Positions 10,917 to 21,219 of a stretch of 55,749 bases of DNA are shown here, piece after piece. Origin of the DNA: Phytomonas francai (lineage: Eukaryota; Euglenozoa; Kinetoplastea; Trypanosomatida; Trypanosomatidae); assembly GCA_001766655.1 (NCBI GenBank), contig MJCC01000019.1, positions 167,434 to 223,182 on the forward strand, read 5' to 3'. Position 1 is the stretch's first letter; each line of letters opens with the position of its first letter. The position numbers and the translations under genes were made by a program. The notes under the pieces are model-generated. The model saw nothing but the letters and a program-made list of their open reading frames with translations. It made no database searches and was not told where the DNA came from.

Positions 10917-11705
10917 CACAATGGAGGTAGTGAAGGGATAATTTCAGAGCTGCGACAGCGAGCCCTTTTTCATCCTCATGGAATGTCAAAGTACAGGTCA
11001 TGTCACGTCCAGGTGCATGTAAATTTTCCGAACGTCAGCCTTTTTATTTCACAGAGTAATATGAGGTAAAGGGGTAACAATTCAATGATAGTGTTGCCTC
11101 TGGTCTACAGCATCGCATGACAATAAATGATCTCGGTACATCTGCAGGTCTTCTTACCAGGTTACATTTAGATTAAGTAGCTGAAAGACTCTGTTTCGAC
11201 TATAGGAAGGCTGGTGGGCTTGTGGTGCAGAGCTCACCAAATTACCATGACATCGGGATGGGTACCACAGCCAAAGTAACCCTTAAGGTTATGAGGACAG
11301 GTCACGGGTGAACTTCACTGAAGTATCTGACCGAATTCTTAAACATCCAGAGCACAATTCCATAAAAGCTTTCGAAGATAATTTGTGTTCATATGTTTGG
11401 AATCCTCAGGGTTTCGTAGATAGTATGGTAGAAATTGTTTAAGGGGTTCAAGAATGTCATGGATCAAAGCTCAGGGCTTTGCAAGTAGCATACTCAGCGA
11501 AGAGGAGCTGATGTCATTGGCTCTCGATGATTGGAGCCATCTCGAGGTTCATAAAGCATTTATGAACTTGAGGAGAAAATCAGCACAGATCATCAGTTTT
11601 AATCATTTAATTAGTGTAAAAAAGGGGGGAAGCAGACAAAATTCGCATTTCCCCTGTTCACTTATAACATATTCATCTACACTCACGAAGAGTGGAAATT
11701 ATTGA
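10917..11705 (+). pseudogene. Multi-frame coding relic, unidentified
   Basis: Successive frames carry protein-like fragments in one direction. About 11128-11310 reads NDLGTSAGLLTRLHLD, a TAA, then YRKAGGLVVQSSPNYHDIGM and GTTAKVTLKVMRTGHG before a TGA. A second frame picks up with VNFTEVSDRILKHPEHNSIK, then AFEDNLCSYVWNPQGF and a TAA near 11440. A third frame from ATG 11454 reads FASSILSEEELMSLALDDWS and HLEVHKAFMNLRRKSAQ. GC is clearly above the flanks. The frame changes and stops mark it as dead. No family recognised; residue composition suggests a folded cytosolic domain. Confidence 0.5.
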
Positions 11706-12170
11706 CAAAAGAGAATCAGGACTCCTGACTTGCACGCGTTAAGAAGGTTAAAGAGAAACATTGAGTTCGTTTTTACAGCAATAATTTAAAATTATAGATT
11801 TTTTTTGCACTAGCATCTATCTATGCATTCTTGAAAATAATTTTCCCCATCCGGAGATAGCTTATATACTCGCAAAAATTTCTGCATACATTCGGTTCAA
11901 TATTTTTGACGTAATTCATTATGATTCTTTGTATGCTGAAAAACATTATTTCCAAGAACTATTCATTTAGAATTTTTAGTTCCAACCCCTTTTTGATCTA
12001 ACTATTTTTCTGTCTCATTTTGTTTTTCTACACTGCATCTTACATGAATCAATATCAATGTTTGCGTAGAAAAGATAAGGGAAGACAATTCCCCTTGATG
12101 TAACTCTTATGTTAAGAAGCGTTTACCCATAAAACACCTTTATGGTACCTTTCTGTGCCTACTAAGAATC

Positions 12171-12579
12171 CTAGGCGTTGCTCCACGCCCAGACTAATAC
12201 TTTCTCTAGACCAGTGATACCTCGGAAGGTAGTATTTTCTACGGTGAAGTCTCCGTTTGTCATGTTGCAACGCTCCACAAGTGACCATGCCGACGCGTCA
12301 TCTTAGGTTAAAATACTTGCCAATCGTTGCAAATTTAGTGTTTAGGCGAGCTGTCTTGGTGAAGGGTGTACAAACGACGTACCCCACATCATCGTGTGCA
12401 TCTGTAAATTTATTGTAAAACTGGAGATGTTGACGTTCCTCTTCCTCAAGTTCTACATTGTAGCTTACACGTTTTTCTGATTCGGGTTCCTCACGCGAGT
12501 GTAGCGAGAGGAAGATACCGTAGAGCCACTTTAGACTCTGTTGAGGGTAAAATGTGAACGCGAAAGAACATGGCAACAT
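12171..12579 (-). pseudogene. Minus-strand coding relic, unidentified
   Basis: Read on the - strand, an ATG at 12579-12577 begins a 93-codon frame containing REEPESEKRVSYNVELEEEE, then FYNKFTDAHDDVGYVVCTPF and TARLNTKFATIGKYF, ending with TGA near 12298. Immediately afterwards a different frame continues as DDASAWSLVERCNMTNGDFT, then TFRGITGLEKVLVWAWSNA, and stops at 12171. One small indel would join the two into about 136 codons. A - strand AG at 12584-12583 lies 3 nt before the ATG, and a purine-rich + strand stretch (12612-12640) gives the matching - strand pyrimidine tract. Every confident gene in the window runs on the + strand, so this is an inverted, probably dead gene. Not identified. 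Confidence 0.45.
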
Positions 12580-14317
12580 ATACTGAGGATATCAAGCGTA
12601 ACTCAACATATAAAATGGGAAATAAGGGTGAAAAAGGAATCTTCACGTTGTCTTAGAGTGATAAAGGGCTTGTGATAGAATTTAAGTTAGGGATAGGGTC
12701 TTTAAAATTTTTAGATGACTATTTCCAGTGGATTTCATTTTAATTTACTTCTTATTGGTCACTGAGACGAGATCTGAGTATGCCTTTGAAAAAATAGATT
12801 GTTGTATACAAGGTGTTAGGAATGCAGCATCTGTGATTGGGCTCGTCGTAACATACTTCCTGTTTATTTATCTCACTTTTTTCATTCATCATTCTCAATT
12901 TTATTCTAGCTCCTTTGTCTGGGCCTTGATTACATTTTTTTTGTTAGGGACATCACATCAAAAGGGAAGCCAACTTTTGGAAAACTATAATTCCCCATTT
13001 TTTCAATCGGTTTATTTCTGCGTTTTTCATAAACACATACATCCACACGCACGCACACATATATATATATTTACCAAGTATATATTTTAGTAACTTTATT
13101 ATTTTTATATCTTTTTGGTTTGGAAAGTATTTAGCACACCTTTTTCAAGTCGCGTGCGTGAAGACCGTACCCCCAAAAGGGTAGAGAATAGTATTTTTTA
13201 CCAACTACAACTTCTTTCTTATATTTGGCTCTTTATTTTTTTGAGTATACACAGAAAGAAGTAATTTTTGTGATTCAACAAAAATAGCTTTTTTTTTCTT
13301 GGAAGCTACAGCTATAAGGAGGATTTATTTTCCAGGTGTCGAGAGCGTTATCCTTCTCTAATTTATCTCTCCCTCTTTCGCTAGATCTACTGTTGAGTAG
13401 CATTTAGTGTAACATAAGAATACCCACCTAGCTACGCATATCCACAAACACTCGGGGAGCGTAGATATTCACTATTGGGTTATTTCTGGCTCTTTTTTCT
13501 ATACCATACGTGCATTCCTCTCCCATCATTACTTTTCTTTCCTCCCACATAAAAGGGTCCACAGGAGAAGTGTGGGTGAATATCATCGATATTTGATTAC
13601 ACATATACCGATCTATTGAAGAAAACGCGGTGCAGTGAAAGAGAGCCATCGAAGATAGCCTTTTGAACTTATCCACCTTAGATATAGTTTTTTTTATACA
13701 TATATATATATATATATATATACTGCAATAGCTTAGCATTCTAGAAATACATTACCAACCTTGTAGCCTCACTTTATTACACCCACTTTTCATTTAGCTG
13801 AACCTCGGAACCCGGGGTCCGAAAAAGCCACAACCAGTGAAGTGTTTAGGACTTTCATATTCGTAAATAAGGGTTTCATAAATCTATCAAATATACATCA
13901 ATAGATTCAGGAAAGTCTATATTTACTTAATCTCGAGTTGTATAGATCCGCACGAACAGTCATAGTGAGAAATCCAATCTTTTTGTCTTGAAAGACATTC
14001 TTCCTTTATTTTAACGTCTCATTTTATTAAGAAAAATATTGATTCAGATAACGAGTGCACCTATACCACCAAAGGGTGTAGAGTTTGATTTTGCTCTTTT
14101 AAAAACTTAAAGTAATTTCACACGGCGAAAAGTATAATAATTGATTAAAGTACTTGCACGCCGAAAATATTATATTAACCCTGCATAGCACATATTTATA
14201 CATTATCATATCTTTCGCAGGTAATATTTTTATACACACACAAACTTTTTAAATCTCCACTAGTCAGGCATTGTAGTGCCCAGGCAAAGTCTAACTCAAG
14301 CGTACAGAAAACAAAAC

Positions 14318-15502
14318 ATGATGTCAATGTTTAGTACGTCACCACATATTTCGGGTACGGGAGTGTCGTCCTTTGCCAGTCCCACCTGTTTGGCGTACCC
14401 GAACCGCTATGAACGATCTCCAGACTCACAGATGGGTTTTTTTCGAACGAATCCTAACACCCTTCCTGTCTTCTCCAACGAGGGTCGTAATGTGCTTTTT
14501 CGGGAAATCTCGACGCAGCCCAGGACTGATGGTGGAGGCTCTGCTAAACAGCCGTTGGCTACTCATCAGATCGAGGATTATTTTTATCATTCCAATCAGA
14601 CACCGATTCAGGACGTCCGGGAAAGAAGCCGCATCTGGAAGGGTTCCCCTCATGACTTTAAGACTCTAAAAAAAGAGGAGCGACAACAGATCTTGGAGGG
14701 GGAGGCTGAGGGCGTGGATCTCCTCGCGCGCACCGTTCACCTCCGTTTTCTACCGACTTGGATGAAACAGGGCGAGCTGGCGGATCTTTGCCACACGTGC
14801 GGGGAGTATCAACGGGTACGGATTTGCGGTAACACCACGAGGAACAAAAATAGGATCTACGGCTTTGTTGAGTTTGCGAGCCGTGACGGGGCGGGCCAGA
14901 TGATCAAGTTGAGCGGGATGGAGCTGCCGAACGGCCCGGGGCGCCCCCCACTGCGGCTCAGGTGCAGTGCAGCGAAGCAGTGCATCGTCGACCGCGTCTT
15001 CCACGACGCCAACCCGGAGACCGGCATACCGTGTATGTTTGGTTCGGGCACCTTCGCTTCCCGAACTCTCAAGGACGCCTTAGAGAGCTACTTTAAGCTA
15101 AAGACGAAGGGGGTGGAACAGCAGAAGAGCAAACAGCCCCTGGTTGAGGAGACGTGGCGCATCAACAGCGGTACAGTCGCATCACTCAGTCCGAATGCCT
15201 TGTCGTTTTGCCCGATCTTCAGGACAGCGACCCATCCCATTTCTGTGGTTGCTCCCACAAGGTTAGAAGATTCTAGCATGGCCCTTTTTTCATCTACATC
15301 CTCCGGCATCACCCCGCCCACTTTTACCGATTCCAACTGCAGCGACTCCCCAGGGGGGATCACGCCGAGGTTTTATGTCCCTCCTCTTCCTCCCTCCCCC
15401 ATTATTAGCGAATTCGTTATCACGACGGGTGGGACGGTTCCCAGTCACAATCCTTTCCAAAACCCCCTGAGTTTCAACTTTCGCACTACATCAGCCCACT
15501 AG
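14318..15502 (+). CDS. RRM-domain RNA-binding protein
   Basis: The 394-aa product has one RNA recognition motif at about aa 134-222. ARTVHLRFLP is the RNP2-like strand and NRIYGFVEFASRDGAGQMI carries an RNP1-like block (R-x-YGFVEF). The segment after the RRM (DANPETGIPCMFGSGTF, aa ~230-250) is ordered-looking. The N-terminal 130 and C-terminal 130 residues are Ser/Thr/Pro-rich and probably disordered. The domain points to binding of mRNA; kinetoplastids regulate genes mainly after transcription and have many such proteins. Target and compartment are unknown. The start is the first ATG of a frame that is open back to a TAG at 14261. AG dinucleotides at 14219-14220 and 14262-14263 are possible splice acceptors but the tract is weak. 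Confidence 0.85.
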   Translation: MMSMFSTSPHISGTGVSSFASPTCLAYPNRYERSPDSQMGFFRTNPNTLPVFSNEGRNVLFREISTQPRTDGGGSAKQPLATHQIEDYFYHSNQTPIQDVRERSRIWKGSPHDFKTLKKEERQQILEGEAEGVDLLARTVHLRFLPTWMKQGELADLCHTCGEYQRVRICGNTTRNKNRIYGFVEFASRDGAGQMIKLSGMELPNGPGRPPLRLRCSAAKQCIVDRVFHDANPETGIPCMFGSGTFASRTLKDALESYFKLKTKGVEQQKSKQPLVEETWRINSGTVASLSPNALSFCPIFRTATHPISVVAPTRLEDSSMALFSSTSSGITPPTFTDSNCSDSPGGITPRFYVPPLPPSPIISEFVITTGGTVPSHNPFQNPLSFNFRTTSAH

Positions 15503-15519
15503 CACCTTGCGTCTTTTTC

Positions 15520-16872
15520 ATGTCTAATCCGCATCGCTGCCTCCCTGTCGTGCGAAGCTTTTTGCCCCCCCCCCACCGACGCAGCCTTTGAGGCGTCGTC
15601 TGACGAAGATCTCACCTAGGGCGGCCGCCAAGGCCCCCCCCTCCCCCGTCCTGGCCTTCGGCCCGGTCCCGCAGACGCCGTCCGCGCAGCTCGCGCTGGA
15701 GCTGCGGTCGCTGGCTCGACGCGGGCTCGTGACGGACGTCGGAGCGGTTGCCGCACTCGTCCGTGCGTTGGCCCTCAGCGGCCTTCGCCACGCCCACGCG
15801 TACGCCACTACGCGGCATGGCTTCGACGACACCGTCGGCGTGCTGCACTCGCTCCTGGAGATGCTGGACAAACACGGCGTGCTGACGGGCGGGGCCGCGG
15901 ATTTGGCCTCTGAGGATCTCGTCTCGCGGCTCCCGCAGGGCGTCACGCGGCTCCGCCTTCTGGCTAACCTCATCTTAACCCTCTTTCACTTTTCGCGGCG
16001 TAGACTCGTCAACGGGTTGCCGTTTATCGAGGCTATTGTGCAGACCTGTAACGATATCCCACTTGTACCGGTGGGGTGCGCTCCATAGGTCGATGCACGG
16101 GGGCCTGTGCGGGGTTCTCTCGGTGGCCCCCTCACCACAGCCTACCCCTCTCAAGCTTCATCGTTCGTCGACGAGGCGATCACGTGGCCACGAGTTGTTC
16201 GGAGCGATGGGTCATCCGGTGTCAACTTTATCACCCCCCCTGAGGCACGACATTGATGAGAGCCTGGACTGTGCAAGTACGTTTGGCATCATCGCGGATG
16301 CCTCTGAAAGTGTCTTGAGTGCTGTGATGTCTTTATTTTCAGATGAGGAAGGGGAACGGGATGCTGAGGAGAAGGATACCGGTGCACCAATGGGATCGCA
16401 GGATCGGGGGAAGCTGCTTAGGTGTCCTTTGTCTTCATTAGGGGGGGAGGTCCCAGTGACACACACGGCGACGGACTCTATGGGGCTCTACTACCATGAT
16501 GTGACCTTTCACAGCCATGTGCTGAATGTGTTGGTAGCGATTGGGCTGGCGATGGAAGAGGTGAACCCGAGGGTAACTCGCAATGTTTCTGCACTGGCGT
16601 CGAATTATTCTCATAACGTACTGGGGATGCAATGCACCGCATTGGATGCATTCCTTCGCGCAGGTGGGGAATCGCCTTGTGCGACTGTAGGGATGCGTTT
16701 GAGTGCGTCTATAGTCCCTGAATTGGGCGAGAGCCATGACATCACGGCATTTCGTTGTCTTTTTTTCAACACACTGAACTCCAACTTGCTGACCGCTCTT
16801 GAGGACCCGCGCGAATTTTGGTTGAGGCTTCCACCAATGCACCGCATACGTTGTACCCTGTGCTGGAAATGA
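15520..16872 (+). pseudogene. Broken gene: C10 frameshift, in-frame TAG, C7 frameshift
   Basis: One protein appears to be spread over two frames. ATG 15520 gives MSNPHRCLPVVRSFLPPP and enters a C10 run (15565-15574). One nucleotide of difference there joins it to the frame open from 15528, which holds long helical GC-rich sequence (ALELRSLARRGLVTDVGAVA, LLEMLDKHGVLTGGAADL). That frame meets TAG at 16086-16088 but stays protein-like afterwards (GSLGGPLTTAYPSQASSFVD) until a C7 run at 16234-16240. Beyond it the other frame continues with LRHDIDESLDCASTFGIIAD to a stop at 16872. An ATG at 16093 would give 259 aa in that second frame, but it lies 5 nt after the TAG with no splice signal between. 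Family unknown. The C-run shifts could be assembly errors; the TAG is harder to explain that way. Confidence 0.6.
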
Positions 16873-17048
16873 TGGTCAAGAAAATTGCTTCCCACGCATG
16901 GTTATGATTGGCATACAATGTAGTATTTCTGGAAATTGTTAGATTTTTAGCGGCATTTTCATAGGGGTGGTAGGTACGCGGTGTAGCATTTTTTTTCCCA
17001 TTCTTATCGTGCGTACGGCCTAAATTTCACCAAAGCGCATAAGTGGTG

Positions 17049-17294
17049 TCTGGTAAAACCAGAGAACTCGGCAAGCGATTATTTGGGTAAGATAAGCGCT
17101 AACAGTGTTCAGTCTGAGTCTGAAACTCAGCTCGGGTAACCTTATCAAAGGCCCTGTCGAATACCCTACTGGTATTAGCATCTAAGAATGGAAGTCGCCG
17201 TCCGCGAGGACGGGTGACTTGCAGGCATTAAGCTTCACTCTCGTCGGGTTACTAATCCGCGGCATCACGCATAGGTGGTCGGCATATACCGCGG
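17049..17294. other. Cluster of short perfect hairpins (possible structured RNA)
   Basis: Within a GC-richer island, several short-loop hairpins occur close together: TCTGGT/ACCAGA at 17049-17063 (3-nt loop), CTGAGT/ACTCAG at 17114-17130, ATACC/GGTAT at 17161-17175, CCGTCC-GCGA-GGACGG at 17198-17213 (GNRA tetraloop, extended by GTC/GAC), GGGTT/AATCC at about 17246-17258 (one G-U pair) and CCGCGG copies at 17257 and 17289. Such density is more than expected by chance for random sequence. I do not recognise tRNA, 7SL, U-snRNA or snoRNA boxes. Both strands also give short protein-like fragments here, so a coding relic remains an alternative. Confidence 0.3.
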
Positions 17295-19096
17295 GTGTAT
17301 CATTTTCCTTTGTTTTTTCATTATTATTATTATGCCCTTCCATAGTTTTTTTGGTCTTCATTTTCACTATATTTTTATAAGGGGTGTAAACATGATCGTC
17401 AACTCACTCCCCTCCTCTACTTTTTTTTTAGCGCTTTCGGTTGTTTTTATACAGAACGCTGTAAATAGTAGAGATTTTTTATAAATTGTTTTGTATCGTC
17501 TTCGATGTCGTTGCCGGGAGGTCGGTAGATGCATATTTATGCATAGGTATTTATTTTTTTAATTGTATTCAGACGTGATATTCGAAGTGCTCTGCAAGTA
17601 CAAAAAAAAGTAAAAGATGTCTCTTTGCGTTTAGGAGTTTTTTGAATTTATTAGAGTAGTTCATAGGGAAAGTTATTTTCTTGAATTTTATTTCTCTCCA
17701 TTTATTCATTCTGTACATGCGTCTAATATATGTTGAAGCACATTTGCTTGTCTTTCGGCTTCCACAAAACGAAAAAACAGCCTAACACTTTGTATTTTTT
17801 CTTCAATGCATAGTTTTATACTTTTTTCCTTTTTTACTTCTCGAATTACATACATTCAACTACACTATTCTTGTTGAAATGACTTCCTTTTTCTTGGTAT
17901 TTGTCCAATCCAAGACTCTTGGGTATTTTAACGTTTTACTTGTTTTAAGTATAATTGGATTCTCCTCCCTCCTCTTTTCAACACTTATAGTACAACTTTT
18001 TTAAAAATTTATCAGATCTTGCATCACCATTTCCATTAAATCTTCATTCATTCCATAGCGCTGCAAAAAATAAGGGTGCAACAAGAATAAGACCGTATGA
18101 GCCTCCTTAGTTTTTTCCTGTATAGTCGCACATAATATATATATATATATATTTCCCTTATTCAAAAGTATGCCATGTTGTGTTTTAACTCTTTTTGTTT
18201 TACTTTTTCAATCACATGTCTAATCAATAAATGTGTATTCAGCTTATATCAGGTTTACTAAGCTCATGTGTTACTATTTTCAATTTTTGTGTCTGTTTGC
18301 ATTGACATTATTTACACCTTAAAAGATGCAAATAGTCTTATCCAGTCCATTACACCAAACGTATTCAGCGTTGCAGTTATTGCGTTTGTAGGGGCAAGCA
18401 GAGATCGTGTTGAAAAGGAAGAGAGAAATAAAACTGCTAATCGGTACTCCTTTATATTGAGCTTTTTAGAATTTTTTACCATTAATGTTTCTTTTATTTT
18501 CAAGATATAAAAAATAAACCTGGTACATATATTTTTTTCTGCTAGCTCGACCAGTGTGTAATTTGTATGAAAAGAAGATATGTTATACTGCCGAATAAAT
18601 TTTTAAATTAAAAAGTGCACCTCATTTTTTCCAATTTGAAATAAATAGCCAACCTAAGATATAGGACGAGAGCGCTAAATCGATAGCCTAGTGTAATGAT
18701 TACTCGTAATTACATATTCTTGGGTTTCATTTCTGAACAATTTTTGAAGCATAGAACGAATGCTTTCACATATTGACTTTTTCGAATTTCTGAATGTGCA
18801 TATATATCCTTGCCGTATAACCAAACATTATACTTAAGTAGCGTTCTATAATAGGAAAAGGAGCCAGAGTTCTCGACTCCTTCTCGTGAGGTTCTCCAGA
18901 CCCCATATAGTGTATAATAGTATCGAAAACAAAGATTGTGAAGGTAGTGATGATAGGATATATCACTATAACATCGGTTGGGGGGACATTTTGTAACTTT
19001 GAATAAAATATTTAACTGTGAAAGCAAATTCACTTTATTTCTATATATTTCTATCTATTTAATATAGGTATAAATGTATATTCACTTTTTAAATCT

Positions 19097-19562
19097 TTAC
19101 TCTCTCCTTTTACAATGTAAGCAACACATAATAGAGGGTTCTTCCTGGAAATTGATGGCATTCATGCCATAAGCAACGGTTTCACTTTTTACACCATCTG
19201 CATTATTTTTTACATATTTTTCTTTTAAAATGTCGTCACTATAGTGAACATCATGTTTCTGTTCTGAGAGTAACTTTAGGATATTCGGTAGATGATAGTT
19301 GGAGTGTGTGTGGTCTCTTCTAGACGTATGCAATATTACAAAATGGCACCGAGTCCGCTTCAAATATTTCCCCCCTCTGATTACCATTCTTTGTGGTTGT
19401 CTCCATGCCTGCTTCATTCTTCATAGTGTGTACATCTACTTCACTATCTATGAGGGACCCAAAGGGGATGCACGTGACTTTTCTTTTTTCTTCCTTTTTT
19501 TGATTATTAATTCCCTTCAATAGGGGGGAAAAAACAGAGGTCAATGGGAAACAAATCCACAA
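19097..19562 (-). pseudogene. Doubtful minus-strand coding relic
   Basis: On the - strand a frame ending at 19320 contains GSLIDSEVDVHTMKNEAG and RGEIFEADSVPFCNIAYV. A second frame takes over at the same place with RRDHTHSNYHLPNILKLLSE and SDDILKEKYVKNNADG, ending at 19097. The handover would need one indel. The Lys/Glu-rich start of the first frame is merely the complement of the pyrimidine tract serving the next + strand gene, so only the rest counts as evidence. Unidentified. Confidence 0.25.
19478..19521 (+). promoter_or_regulatory. Predicted trans-splice acceptor
   Basis: A strong T/C-rich run ends in CAATAG with AG at 19520-19521, 22 nt before ATG 19544. Confidence 0.6.
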
Positions 19563-20185
19563 GGAAGACTTAATCCATAGTATTTATTAAACCGTATCCA
19601 AAGGCGTGGCAGGCCGTTAGGGTCGCTTTGGCGGTGGGGCTGGTCGCGTCGCTGGCGGACGCGGATGGCGGCGCGTGGGCGGGCGCGATCTTCCCCTGGG
19701 GTGCCGCAGTAGGGCCACGGCTGTCGGATTTGCCGAGCTCGCTCGGGGTCCTCGGCGGCATCCTGCGGAAGGGTACGGCGTCGTTTAATGACCGTCTTTC
19801 CCATCTGCGGCAGTTATTTGGGGGTGACGCAGAGCAATTCCCTATGAATAGGCTTTGGGCTGTCTTACCAGAGGTCGTGGTTTGCGTCTTGGTGGGACTT
19901 ATTTTGTCAGGAGCCCTCGTGTGGTGTTTGTCCGATCGGGTTTCACAAAAAAAGAAACCTCAAAAGCGTGCATTTGCGTCTAAACGGTCACCCGGCGACC
20001 TCGTAAAAAAAGATAAAGCCAGCTTACAGAGAAAGGACGAATCAGGGACTTTTGATCCATTACAAAAACATAGACTTCCCTTTACAATAAACACCCTATT
20101 AAGGAATATAGTTTGCAACCCGGATTTAAAAAGCGTTGCTTCTTGTTCGCTAATCCACCAAATAGAAAGAAAAACTTCCTTGTAG
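19544..20185 (+). CDS. Single-pass membrane protein frame with stop at codon 10
   Basis: The first ATG after a strong splice acceptor (19544) reads MGNKSTRKT and meets TAA at 19571-19573. The same frame then stays open for 203 codons to 20185, starting SIVFIKPYPKAWQAVRVALA, with GC-rich coding-like composition. It has a weakly hydrophobic N-terminal stretch, a clear TM segment (VLPEVVVCVLVGLILSGALV) and a basic C-terminal tail rich in Lys. No other ATG lies between the TAA and ATG 19844. Translation from 19844 would give a 113-aa protein (MNRLWAVLPEV...) that keeps the TM and tail. Either the gene starts at 19844, or it is newly disrupted, or the TAA is a sequence error. MGNKS resembles an N-myristoylation start, which may be chance. 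Product function unknown. Confidence 0.45.
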
Positions 20186-20660
20186 GTGGGGAGGGGTGGG
20201 CATTTAAGGGAAAATATCACGATTAGCGGTGATCTGGAGCTGTTTCAGGTTGCTAGACCCCAAAAGGCGTGTCCTTTTTTTCGAATTTCTTATTAACTTG
20301 CGTATGGGTAACACCGTGATGAACCTCTTGACTAGACTACTGAAGGCTTAAAGAGAGGAAATTCGCATGGTGGGTTGGGGAAAGTTGGGCGAGGATGAAT
20401 GCCGCTAATCATTGTGGGAAAATAAAACATATATTCTACTGAAGTGGGTTCTTTTTGTTCTTCCAAAGCTCGCTTAATTGATGTATTTGTGTAGCTTTAA
20501 AGTCCTCATTGTATACATGCTCCTGAATGTTGACATATGCGGTAGCCGAGCACGGGTTCCGATGGCCTATTTTAGCTAAAATACAGCAATTACATCCCTT
20601 TTATTCAGTACGAACAAATATGGATAATATTACTGTTCCAGAGAAGGCAAATTAGTTTCT

Positions 20661-20661
20661 A

Positions 20662-20697
<36 letters not shown>

Positions 20698-20698
20698 G
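20661..20698 (+). repeat. (CA)n(TA)n microsatellite
   Basis: Same CA-to-TA compound structure as at 4762 and 13030. Confidence 0.95.
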
Positions 20699-21100
20699 GT
20701 GCAGAATATTTGCTATGAGCGTTATGTTTGAGATTTTTTTAAAAACTTTCATTTTAAAATAACGTCTATATTACTCTTTTGAATGTGATATATATTTCTG
20801 AATTATGCCCGAAACGCGATGGACAAAGAAGACCCACTTTACTTTTTCGATGGGTATGGGTGCTTTGCTGAAAGCGGTGAGTTTTTCATGGTTTATATTC
20901 CCTTAATTACTTTATGTGAGTTGAATAGACGCATTTTGGAAAAGTTTATTTTTACATCTATCCTTCTATTCTTATTCCTCGACTTTATCTTATTTGAGAA
21001 TATTGTATTTATTTATTTTACTAATCTTTCACGAATATCTTTATTGTTCTTATTTTCCCGATTTGCTGTAGACTTGAGTAGGATTAAAAGAGTGCCCATA

Positions 21101-21115
21101 CTCTTTTTGTTTTAG
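21101..21115 (+). promoter_or_regulatory. Predicted trans-splice acceptor, 875-aa gene
   Basis: CTCTTTTTGTTTTAG, with AG at 21114-21115, 104 nt before ATG 21220. Confidence 0.6.
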
Positions 21116-21219
21116 ATTTAAAAATAGATAACACAGAAGATACACATATACGCGTCGATACATTCGCGCAAAGGAATAAGGGGTGAAGAACATTGAAGCC
21201 CCTTGGTAGGAAAAGTGGC

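Larger units (their letters stand above)
10270..14317. other. AT-rich spacer with two coding relics
   Basis: Apart from the + relic at about 10917-11705 and the - strand relic at 12171-12579, nothing is supported. The frame at 12728-13090 is AT-driven and hydrophobic and lacks an ATG. The - strand frame 13739-13428 has protein-like stretches, but so does the opposite strand. Microsatellites lie at about 13030-13072 (CA/TA) and 13697-13722 (TA). Confidence 0.5.
16873..19543. other. AT-rich spacer with one hairpin-rich island
   Basis: The first 400 nt are of moderate GC and contain the hairpin cluster listed separately. The rest is AT-rich with a TA run at 18135-18152. Frames at 18268-18510 (+, no ATG at the start) and 18710-19033 (-) are not supported by composition or splice signals. 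A doubtful - strand relic at 19097-19562 is listed separately. Confidence 0.5.
20186..21219. other. Spacer, 3' and 5' UTR sequence
   Basis: Holds a CA/TA microsatellite at 20661-20698. A frame from ATG 20819 to 21115 (98 codons) starts MDKEDPLYFFDGYGCFAESG and then becomes Phe/Ile/Leu-rich because of T-rich DNA leading to the next splice acceptor. It has no splice signal of its own and I do not call it. Confidence 0.5.

Noticed and set aside
12728..13090. 120-codon hydrophobic frame
   Set aside because: No ATG start; Phe/Ile/Tyr/Leu content follows from AT-rich DNA.
13428..13739. 103-codon - strand frame
   Set aside because: Starts within a TA repeat, and both strands look alike; insufficient evidence.
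18710..19033. 107-codon - strand frame
   Set aside because: AT-rich, Tyr/Phe-heavy, no acceptor; probably chance.
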